Assembly: GCA_963803845.1 (NCBI GenBank)
Contig: CAWDNZ010000005.1
Location: forward strand, 496,001-560,000
Length of the DNA: 64,000 bases
Direction of reading: 5' to 3'
From: JABDIY01 sp963803845
GTDB taxonomy: Bacteria; Actinomycetota; Acidimicrobiia; Acidimicrobiales; SZUA-35
In this document: in pieces, positions 57,713 to 64,000 of the stretch
Layout of the letters: the number at the start of each line of letters is the position of its first letter
How positions within the stretch are numbered: position 1 is the first letter of the stretch
Notes under the pieces: generated by a model
What the model saw: only the letters and a program-made list of their open reading frames with translations
Database searches by the model: none
What the model was told of the DNA's origin: nothing
Program-made: the position numbers and the translations under genes

Positions 57713-59122
57713 CTATGCGGCTGTTTCGGCCTCGGCTTCGGCAATCAATTCGGTCAACCGGATCGCCGCTGGCATCGAGCTGTCGCGTATGCGCCGCAGG
57801 ATCGCCCGTTTCTCCTTGTCGTCTTTGGAGATTTCGCTCACCATCTTGGAAAACCCATCGAGCCGGTTGGCCAACAACCACGACCGGATCTCGGGATTCT
57901 GACCCCAGGTGTACTGGTTGGTCATAAAGGCCAGAGTCAGCTTCATGTAGTCCAGATCCGAGTTGGGCAATGGGACAACACCGCACAACCCGTTCTTCTC
58001 CTCCTCTGTCTCGTAGGTCGTCTCAACATGGGCGATGAACGCCGCGCTGAAAGCGGGCTGATAGGAACGCACGGTCTGAGGGGTGATGAGATCGCCCTGG
58101 AAGATCGGTTTGGTCTCCAGGTTGGTGATCGCACTGGCCGAGCAGTCGATGTAGACCGAGTTGGGGGATGCGGGGATCGTTCCGCGATCGAGGACGATTT
58201 CGTTTAGTTCGATCCGTTGCACCCGGCCCAGACGAACGATGTTTTTGAGCTTCCGAAGTTCGGCAAGTTCAAGTTCGCTGATGGTGGCTCCATGGAACAT
58301 CGACGGCCGCACGTTCGGGTCTAGCCGAAGGAAGTAGCCGCTGGCTTCGAGGCGATCAAACATGTCGGTGACTGACGTGGCGGCGGCGATTGACTCGAAT
58401 TGATTGGCCTGTGCACCGATGGTGAATTCGAAGAACTCTGCAGCCGGTTGAGTGTTCTTGCGATTCAGAAGCCACGCGTCGCGAGACTTGATCCAGGTGA
58501 TCTTCTCCGGGACCACCCGCTGTTCCAGAAGCCACAGCACTGCATCGATACCGGTCTTGCCGCCGCCCACAACTACGTAGCCCTCGGGAGCGGTCTCTAG
58601 CTTGGGCAGGTCGTTGAGGGGCATGAAGTTCACGCCGTCGGCGACGTCAAAGTTTGGCGTGTGCGTTGCAGGAACCGTGGTCTTGAGAAACGTGCAGTCG
58701 ACGGTTTTGTGTGCATCGACATGGAAGGCTTCACCGGTCAACTTGTGAACGAAGTTGCCGTCGCCGCGGTAGTCACACAATCGGTAGTAGCGAACCCGAC
58801 CGCTGGGCAGCAGTTGGTGGCGCATCACCTCGTCGAAGTAGGCGCTGACTTCTGCACCGCTGGCGAGATCGCCGAGACCCTTGTTCAGTCCTACCTGATC
58901 GATCGTCTCCTTGCTGAGCTCACGAGAGCTGACGCCGTAATACTGGGACGGTTGATGCAGCGTCACGAAGGGATAGGCCACGTTCCAGTGCCCGCCGGGC
59001 TTGGCGAAGCGGTCAACGATGATGATGTCGGCTTCGGTCTCGGTGACGAGAATGTCGGCGAACGCCATTCCCACCGCCCCGCTCCCGACCACCAGATAGT
59101 CCGTGGCGAGACCGGTTGTCAT
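57713..59122 (-). CDS. FAD/NAD(P)-dependent oxidoreductase (flavin monooxygenase-like)
   Basis: A 469-residue flavoprotein with the FAD motif VGSGAVGMAFAD near residue 12, GGHWNVAYPFVTLHQPSQYYG near 43, and a second nucleotide motif VVVGGGKTGIDAVLWL near 185. The end contains a helical region rich in charged residues. It resembles the group B monooxygenase-like oxidoreductases, but the FxGxxxHxxxW hallmark of flavin monooxygenases was not found. Its stop (at 57713) and start lie in an overlapping unit with the acuI-like gene (59119-59122), so it may act on the same pathway, for instance an acyl or osmolyte breakdown product. Confidence 0.7.
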   Translation of the reverse strand: MTTGLATDYLVVGSGAVGMAFADILVTETEADIIIVDRFAKPGGHWNVAYPFVTLHQPSQYYGVSSRELSKETIDQVGLNKGLGDLASGAEVSAYFDEVMRHQLLPSGRVRYYRLCDYRGDGNFVHKLTGEAFHVDAHKTVDCTFLKTTVPATHTPNFDVADGVNFMPLNDLPKLETAPEGYVVVGGGKTGIDAVLWLLEQRVVPEKITWIKSRDAWLLNRKNTQPAAEFFEFTIGAQANQFESIAAATSVTDMFDRLEASGYFLRLDPNVRPSMFHGATISELELAELRKLKNIVRLGRVQRIELNEIVLDRGTIPASPNSVYIDCSASAITNLETKPIFQGDLITPQTVRSYQPAFSAAFIAHVETTYETEEEKNGLCGVVPLPNSDLDYMKLTLAFMTNQYTWGQNPEIRSWLLANRLDGFSKMVSEISKDDKEKRAILRRIRDSSMPAAIRLTELIAEAEAETAA

Positions 59123-60111
59123 CGTTGGGTATTCACAACTGTCCGACCCGTGGTCTGGCCGGCGAGGATCTGGGACGAGAGGTCGGCGATATCGGCGAGG
59201 TCGACCTCGGTGGTGATGGCGGCCAGCTTGGTGGCGTCAAAAACCTCGGCGATTCGGTGCCAGATTCGCAGTCTTTCGTCGAACGAAGCCATCACGGAAT
59301 CGATGCCCAGCAGTTTTACGCCTCGAAGTAGGAAGGGAATCACCGTTGTGTTCAGGCTGTTTCCACCGGCCAGCCCGCAGGCGGCGACCGAACCGCCGTA
59401 ATTCATCTCGGCCAGGACGTGGGCCAACGTGTCGCCCCCCACGGCGTCCACGCAGCCTGCCCATCGTTCCTTCAGCAGCGGTTTGGCGGGCGCCTCAGCG
59501 ATCTCGGCCCGGTCGATCACCTCGGCCGCTCCCCAGTCTCGGAGTACAGCCTCGTTGTCCATGCGGCCGGTGCTGGCCACCATGTGATGCCCCATGGCCG
59601 CCCCCCACATGAGGGCGGACGAACCAACGCCACCCGATGCCCCCGTGACGAGGATGGGGGTGCCCTGCTCAACCCCGCTCCGTTCCAAGGCATCGAGGCA
59701 CTGCATTGCGGTGAAGCCGGCCGTGCCGATGGCCATCACGTCTTTTGTTGTCATCCCCTTGGGTAGTGGGACGAGCCAGTCGCCGTTGAGCCGGCATTTC
59801 TGGGCATACCCACCCCAGTGGGATTCACCTACGCGCCAGCCGGTGCAGAGCACCTGGTCGCCGATCGCATATCGACCGTCGCTGGAATCGGTCACCGTTC
59901 CCGCCAGGTCTACACCGGGGATATGGGGATACTCACGAACCAAACGGCCAATCCCCTGGAGGATCATCCCGTCCTTGTAATTGAGTGACGAATACTCCAC
60001 GTCGACTGTGACCGAATTATCTGGTCTGGGAAGAGACGTCTCTTCAAGTTGGGTTATTGCGGCGGTTATCTTGCCGTCGGCGTCAGAAAGTACAAGCGCG
60101 TTGAAAGACAT
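59119..60111 (-). CDS. acuI: NADPH-dependent acrylyl-CoA reductase-like MDR protein
   Basis: A 330-residue zinc-free MDR reductase with the family stretches SSLNYKDGMILQGIGRLVREYPHIPGVDLAGTV, GWRVGESHWGGYAQKCRLN and VTGASGGVGSSALMWGAAMGHHMVASTG (NADPH motif, near 150-178). The YhdH/AcuI group reduces acrylyl-CoA to propionyl-CoA, which is the detoxifying step of DMSP and 3-hydroxypropionate metabolism. Assignment to AcuI versus other YhdH-type enzymes needs a tree. ATG 60111 start. Overlaps the flavoprotein gene by four bases and is divergent from pyrG. Confidence 0.8.
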   Translation of the reverse strand: MSFNALVLSDADGKITAAITQLEETSLPRPDNSVTVDVEYSSLNYKDGMILQGIGRLVREYPHIPGVDLAGTVTDSSDGRYAIGDQVLCTGWRVGESHWGGYAQKCRLNGDWLVPLPKGMTTKDVMAIGTAGFTAMQCLDALERSGVEQGTPILVTGASGGVGSSALMWGAAMGHHMVASTGRMDNEAVLRDWGAAEVIDRAEIAEAPAKPLLKERWAGCVDAVGGDTLAHVLAEMNYGGSVAACGLAGGNSLNTTVIPFLLRGVKLLGIDSVMASFDERLRIWHRIAEVFDATKLAAITTEVDLADIADLSSQILAGQTTGRTVVNTQR

Positions 60112-60183
60112 ACGCCTGCGAACGTACTCCCATCCACTACCGTGGCCAAGCGGAGAGCGCAGATACTTGAAGGGGCCCTCAAC

Positions 60184-61857
60184 GTGACCAAACATGTCTT
60201 TGTAACCGGCGGAGTAGTAAGTTCGCTCGGGAAGGGGCTCACCGCCTCTTCGCTCGGGAACCTTTTGAAGGCCCGAGGTCTTCGGGTCACGATGCAGAAG
60301 CTCGACCCCTACCTCAACGTGGACCCTGGGACCATGAATCCCTTCGAGCATGGCGAGGTGTTCGTAACCGACGATGGAGGCGAGACCGACCTCGATCTCG
60401 GTCACTATGAACGCTTTGTCGATGAGAACCTGACGCAGGCGTCCAACACCACTACCGGTTCGGTCTACTCCAGTGTGATCGCCAAGGAGCGGCGCGGCGA
60501 GTATCTCGGCAAAACGGTGCAGGTCATTCCACATATCACCAACGAGATCAAGGAACGGATCGCCAATCTGGCCAGCAGCGATGTGGACGTTGTGATTACC
60601 GAGGTTGGTGGCACCGTCGGCGATATCGAGATTCTCCCGTTTCTCGAGGCCATTCGCCAGTACCGACTCGACGTTGGCCGACAGAACGTCTGCTACATAC
60701 ACGTCACACTCGTGCCCTATATCGGTCCGGCGGGGGAGCAGAAGACCAAGCCAACCCAGCACAGCGTCACCGAGCTTCGGAGCCGTGGTATCCAGCCCGA
60801 CGTGATCGTGTGCCGGTCCGATCGGGAGATCCCGGATGGGTTGCGGGAGAAGATCTCCAATCTCTGCGACGTTCCTATCGAGGGCATAGTTGCCGCCCCC
60901 GACGCCGCCAGCCTGTACGAGATTCCGCTGCGCATGCACTCGGGCGGTCTCGACACCTACGTCTGCAACCTCCTGCAACTCGGGGCAGACGAAATCGATT
61001 TGGAACCGTGGCGGGCCCTCGTACGGCGCGTGGAAAGCGTCTGGAAGCCCCTCCGGATCGGGATTGTGGGCAAATACGTCTCGCTACCCGATGCGTACCT
61101 GTCGGTCGCTGAAGCGCTCCGACACGCTGCTTTCGCTCACAGTGTTGACCTTGAGATCGACTGGATCATGAGTGATCATGTTGAGGGAATGCTGGTGGAG
61201 GAACAGCTCGAGCATCTCGACGGTGTGGTCCTGCCCGGTGGCTTCGGCGAGCGAGGCATTGAAGGCAAGATCGCCGCAGCCGGTTACACCCGCGAGAATA
61301 ACGTTCCCTGCCTGGGGCTCTGCCTCGGGATGCAGGTCATGACCATCGAGTACGCACGGAATGTGATGAAGCTTCACGGCGCCCACAGCAGCGAATTCGA
61401 CAGCCAAGACGCCGTTACGCCGCACCCGGTGATCGATCTCATGGAGAGCCAACGCAAGGTCGAGGACAAGGGCGGCACGATGCGCCTCGGCGCCTACGTT
61501 GCGGTGCTCGCTGAAGGGTCCAGAGTGGCCGAACTCTATGGTCGGCCGGTGGTGCAGGAACGCCACCGACACCGCTACGAATTCAATCCCCGGTATCGCA
61601 GCCAGTTCGAGGAGTGGGGTCTGGTCTGCTCGGGGGTCTCGCCAGACGGCAAACTCGTGGAATTCGTTGAGCTCCCAAACCATCCGTTCTGGATCGGCAC
61701 CCAAGCCCATCCCGAGCTCAAGAGCCGGCCCAACCGACCAGCCCCACTGTTCGACGGTTTCATCGCCGCCGCGTTGGAGCGGGCCGAGGCGGCCGATCCT
61801 GAAAGGTTCGCCGCGGCCCGGCCAGTCACCGATCAGGTGTCGATCACGCTGGACTAG
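60184..61857 (+). CDS. pyrG: CTP synthase
   Basis: Makes CTP from UTP with glutamine as nitrogen donor. The 557-residue protein starts TKHVFVTGGVVSSLGKGLTA and has the synthetase motif LDPYLNVDPGTMNPFEHGEV and DLGHYERF, followed by the class I glutamine amidotransferase with the nucleophile Cys in CLGLCLGMQ near residue 380 and the His/Glu pair in THPE-like QAHPELKSRP near 520. GTG 60184 is the start; GTG 60142 upstream is weaker. The short gap to acuI on the other strand holds both promoters. Confidence 0.97.
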   Translation: MTKHVFVTGGVVSSLGKGLTASSLGNLLKARGLRVTMQKLDPYLNVDPGTMNPFEHGEVFVTDDGGETDLDLGHYERFVDENLTQASNTTTGSVYSSVIAKERRGEYLGKTVQVIPHITNEIKERIANLASSDVDVVITEVGGTVGDIEILPFLEAIRQYRLDVGRQNVCYIHVTLVPYIGPAGEQKTKPTQHSVTELRSRGIQPDVIVCRSDREIPDGLREKISNLCDVPIEGIVAAPDAASLYEIPLRMHSGGLDTYVCNLLQLGADEIDLEPWRALVRRVESVWKPLRIGIVGKYVSLPDAYLSVAEALRHAAFAHSVDLEIDWIMSDHVEGMLVEEQLEHLDGVVLPGGFGERGIEGKIAAAGYTRENNVPCLGLCLGMQVMTIEYARNVMKLHGAHSSEFDSQDAVTPHPVIDLMESQRKVEDKGGTMRLGAYVAVLAEGSRVAELYGRPVVQERHRHRYEFNPRYRSQFEEWGLVCSGVSPDGKLVEFVELPNHPFWIGTQAHPELKSRPNRPAPLFDGFIAAALERAEAADPERFAAARPVTDQVSITLD

Positions 61858-61960
61858 AGGTTGCCAGGTCGCTGACGCTCTGTCCTATGAATAACCGGTG
61901 TGTCCGCGGGGTTCTGTGGCGCCGCAGTCGCCAGGATTTCCGGGCCGCTACCCTGACCCG

Positions 61961-62503
61961 GTGTCTTCGGGATTCACTCACGTTCGGGACGAACTCATCC
62001 ACCAGGGGTTTGTGGTGGGGTTCTACAACAGTTACTTCACAACGCCCGATGGTGAGGAGGTTCGTCGTGACGTGGTCAAACATCCCGGTGCGGTCTCAGC
62101 AGTAGCGATGGAAGGGAACGACGTCTGGCTGGTGAGGCAATTTCGGGCACCGCTGAACGCCCAAACTTGGGAACTGCCGGCGGGGAAACTGGATTCTACC
62201 GATGAAGTCCTTGAGCTCACCGTGGTCCGTGAGTTGGAGGAGGAGATCGGGCGGCACCCGGGCCGTGTTGAAAAGCTGATCTCGCTGCATCACTCGCCTG
62301 GCTTCTGCGACGAATTCCAGACGGTCTTTTTGTGCGACGAACTGACCGAGGTTCCCACCCGTCACGATGGGCCCGAGGAAGAACACATGACCGTTCAGAA
62401 ATTCCCTATCGAGGACGCAGTGCAGATGGCTCTCGACGGCACAATCACCGACGCGAAGACGATCATCGGTCTCTTGGCTGCCGCTCGCCGACTGGGTGTC
62501 TGA
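61961..62503 (+). CDS. NUDIX hydrolase (ADP-ribose pyrophosphatase type)
   Basis: A 180-residue protein. The NUDIX region is AGKLDSTDE...VVRELEEEIG near 80-105. The usual spacing GX5E is lengthened by one residue here (G then six residues before E), while RELEEEIG is intact, so the fold is clear but the box is unusual. The N-terminal strand segment FVVGFYNSYFTTPDGEEVRRDVVKHPGAVSAVAM fits ADP-ribose pyrophosphatases, which hydrolyse ADP-ribose to AMP and ribose phosphate. GTG 61961 start. It is two bases from the HD gene, forming an operon. Confidence 0.8.
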   Translation: MSSGFTHVRDELIHQGFVVGFYNSYFTTPDGEEVRRDVVKHPGAVSAVAMEGNDVWLVRQFRAPLNAQTWELPAGKLDSTDEVLELTVVRELEEEIGRHPGRVEKLISLHHSPGFCDEFQTVFLCDELTEVPTRHDGPEEEHMTVQKFPIEDAVQMALDGTITDAKTIIGLLAAARRLGV

Positions 62504-62505
62504 TC

Positions 62506-63072
62506 GTGCGCGACGTCGTGCTAAGGCGAGCGCCACAGCTGATTCATCTGGTTAGGCGATTTTTTGGATCGCTTTCCAACGACCCGCCGGCGGCGGTAGA
62601 TGATCGGTGGATCCGGTCGCAGCTGCTGCCTGGTGAAGTCGTTCTTTGGGAGCGGATGAGCGCCGCCGATCAGCGGCACTCGCTCCAGGTCGCACGCAAG
62701 GTTCTGAAGGAACGGCCCGATGCCACCCGGCCGGTCGTCGCCGCAGCGATTCTCCACGATGTCGGCAAGTTGCTAAGTGGGTACGGAACCTTTGGCCGGG
62801 TTGCCGCCACCGTTTTCTGGGTGTTGGTTCCAGGTTCAAAGAAGGGTCGCTTGGCCCACCGGTGGGCTGGCGGCGACGGGATGGGGCGGAGGCGTCTAGC
62901 TCGCAGATTGGGCGAGTATCGCGTGCACCCGGAACTGGGTCGGGACCTGCTGGTTCAGGCCGGTTCAGATCGGTTTACCTCCAACTGGGCGGCGGAGCAT
63001 CACACGCCATCGGATCGCTGGACAGTTGGCGTCGAATGGGGTTCGGTCCTGAAGGAATGTGATGATGACTGA
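62506..63072 (+). CDS. HD-domain protein (phosphohydrolase-like)
   Basis: A 188-residue protein with an HD-type core: HSLQVARKVL (first His), VAAAILHDVGKLLSGYG (HD pair near 84-85), then HPELGRDLLVQAG and AAEHHTPSD. It also contains a hydrophobic segment (VAATVFWVLVPG, about 98-109) that may touch a membrane. The family is metal-dependent phosphohydrolases, often for nucleotides. It follows the NUDIX gene and overlaps the start of the ACT gene, suggesting a linked function. Confidence 0.75.
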   Translation: MRDVVLRRAPQLIHLVRRFFGSLSNDPPAAVDDRWIRSQLLPGEVVLWERMSAADQRHSLQVARKVLKERPDATRPVVAAAILHDVGKLLSGYGTFGRVAATVFWVLVPGSKKGRLAHRWAGGDGMGRRRLARRLGEYRVHPELGRDLLVQAGSDRFTSNWAAEHHTPSDRWTVGVEWGSVLKECDDD

Positions 63073-63110
63073 AGCGCGCCAAACCTCAGGGAGAGACGGA
63101 CCTCGAAAGA

Positions 63111-63488
63111 ATGCTGGCGGGGCTGGCGATAGATGTGCGGCCGGGCACGTTTACCTTCGTCAGCAGCGATGCATCAATCCCCGCCGAAGAGGTTTGGGGC
63201 ATGATCAGAGAGCCAGAGGGAACCACGCTGATCCTCGAAGTCGAGACCGCTCTTGCCCATGGGATCCCAGTTGGCTTCGAGGCCGCCTGGCTCATGGTCA
63301 AAGTGCACAGTTCTCTCGAGGCCGTCGGGCTGACCGCAGCGCTCTCCGCCGCACTGGCGACATCGGGAATCCCGTGCAACGTTCTCGCCGGGTTCTTCCA
63401 TGATCACCTCCTGGTTCCCTTGGACCGAGCCGGCGAGGCCGTAGCGGTGCTCAACCGCTTGCGGCATAACAGCTCGGTCCGTCGTTAG
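63111..63488 (+). CDS. ACT-domain protein, probably frameshifted near its start
   Basis: The 125-residue frame MLAGLAIDVRPGTFTFV...EVETALAHGIPVGFEAAWLMVKVHSSLEAVGLTAALSAALATSGIPCNVLAGFFHDHLLVPLDRA is a small stand-alone ACT-type fold that binds amino acids or similar ligands. Upstream in the same frame, DLERM is preceded by sequence that codes on but reaches a stop (63066-63068) with no start codon. ATG 63062/63065, with GAAGGA just upstream and overlapping the HD stop, lie in the neighbouring frame. An extra base in GGG at 63089-63091 would join MTEARQTSG to GETDLERMLAGL. This is less certain than the other three shifts. Confidence 0.6.
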   Translation: MLAGLAIDVRPGTFTFVSSDASIPAEEVWGMIREPEGTTLILEVETALAHGIPVGFEAAWLMVKVHSSLEAVGLTAALSAALATSGIPCNVLAGFFHDHLLVPLDRAGEAVAVLNRLRHNSSVRR

Positions 63489-64000
63489 GAGCTGGTGATT
63501 ATCCGGGTGAGTTCCTCGTTGACCTGTCCGTCAGGGGTGAATGCCACCAGGCGGTAGGGCACCTGGGTGGGTTGACCGTCGGCGGTGAACGCATTGGCTG
63601 CCGTTGCGGAAAAAGCGACGCTCCGGTCTTCCCTCAGCTCTTTGAGGCAGTTGGCGAACGATGCGCAGACGGTGTCGCCCGCAACCACCGAGGACAGCTG
63701 CGCGGCCACAGTGGAAGGGTCGTCGGTCCCGGCTGCTGCGCTGGCCAGCGATGCGATCACCAATCGGTCCACCACCTGATCCGCCAGGGAGCCTGCCGAT
63801 TCCACCAGCCTGAGGCCCGGAGTTGGTTGCACCGAGTGGGTGTTGCCGACCACGTACACGGTTCGGGTGCCGGGCCCGAGGCCGGCCTCGGTCAACGCGT
63901 CCACAAAACGTTGCGGATCCTCCAGCCCCAACAGCACGATCGCCGTTGAATCGGCGGCTGCTATCTCTGCAACTTCGGGGTCAAAGCGACCCTCCTCGGT
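63485..64000 (-). CDS. ABC-transporter substrate-binding protein (branched-chain type), C-terminal part
   Basis: The frame is open to the right edge; only the last 171 residues are present. The visible part (STAIVLLGLEDPQRFVDALTEAGLGPGTRTVYVVGNTH, LADQVVDRLVIASLASAAAGTDDPSTVAAQLS and VPYRLVAFTPDGQVNEEL at the end) fits the C-terminal lobe of a type I periplasmic binding fold, such as branched-chain amino acid or urea receptors. The N-terminus with the lipoprotein signal lies outside the window. It converges on the ACT gene with a four-base overlap of stop codons. Confidence 0.65.
   Translation of the reverse strand, partial: TEEGRFDPEVAEIAAADSTAIVLLGLEDPQRFVDALTEAGLGPGTRTVYVVGNTHSVQPTPGLRLVESAGSLADQVVDRLVIASLASAAAGTDDPSTVAAQLSSVVAGDTVCASFANCLKELREDRSVAFSATAANAFTADGQPTQVPYRLVAFTPDGQVNEELTRIITSS

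Overview
The window is high-GC chromosomal DNA with a 16S-23S-5S rRNA operon at about 32.8-37.8 kb. The 16S sequence, the many GTG starts, the DUF222/HNH and DUF3068 families and the apparently leaderless genes point to an actinobacterium, most likely class Acidimicrobiia; this placement is an inference from the sequence and not a database result. Genes for taurine breakdown and an acrylyl-CoA reductase-like enzyme would suit an aquatic organism living on organosulfur compounds and osmolytes.

Layout. 1-5.7 kb: end of a Cu/Zn-SOD-like protein, a CopC-like protein, a flavin disulfide reductase, a tandem universal stress protein and a P-type ATPase. 5.8-7.4 kb (minus): a DEAD-box-like protein with a DbpA-type RNA-binding domain whose ATPase motifs are all altered. 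7.6-16.4 kb: an arginine cluster argC-J-B-D-F-R-G-H, led by an ARG box that overlaps the promoter and split between argG and argH by a mosaic repeat. 16.4-32.4 kb: mixed genes (GNAT, HNH, glgX, metallo-hydrolase/LuxR pair, YndJ-DUF1990/MerR pair, lipoprotein, DMFase-like protein, methyladenine glycosylase, OmpA-like protein, tyrS). 32.4-37.8 kb: rRNA operon with paired processing stems and no tRNA in the spacer. 37.9-47.7 kb: TPR, SSB-like, aldolase, HAD phosphatase, tlyA, nadK, an AcpH-like protein, serine hydrolase, PAP2-like and DUF3068 proteins. 47.8-54.6 kb: a decayed dimethylglycine/sarcosine dehydrogenase, TetR, MFS, and xsc facing pta-tpa, which together make a taurine route to acetyl-CoA plus sulfite. 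54.7-57 kb: an ApbE / DUF2271 / PepSY module. 57-64 kb: flavoprotein plus acuI-like reductase, pyrG, a NUDIX-HD-ACT cluster and part of an ABC substrate-binding protein.

Two themes deserve attention. First, three and possibly four genes (tyrS, a serine hydrolase, apbE, and perhaps an ACT protein) are interrupted by what looks like loss of one base in a short homopolymer run. tyrS is normally essential, so residual indel errors in the assembly are the simplest explanation, although a programmed -1 shift in tyrS cannot be excluded from sequence alone. Second, the pseudo-DEAD-box protein and the mosaic repeat near argG/argH and xsc are the features that standard annotation explains least well.
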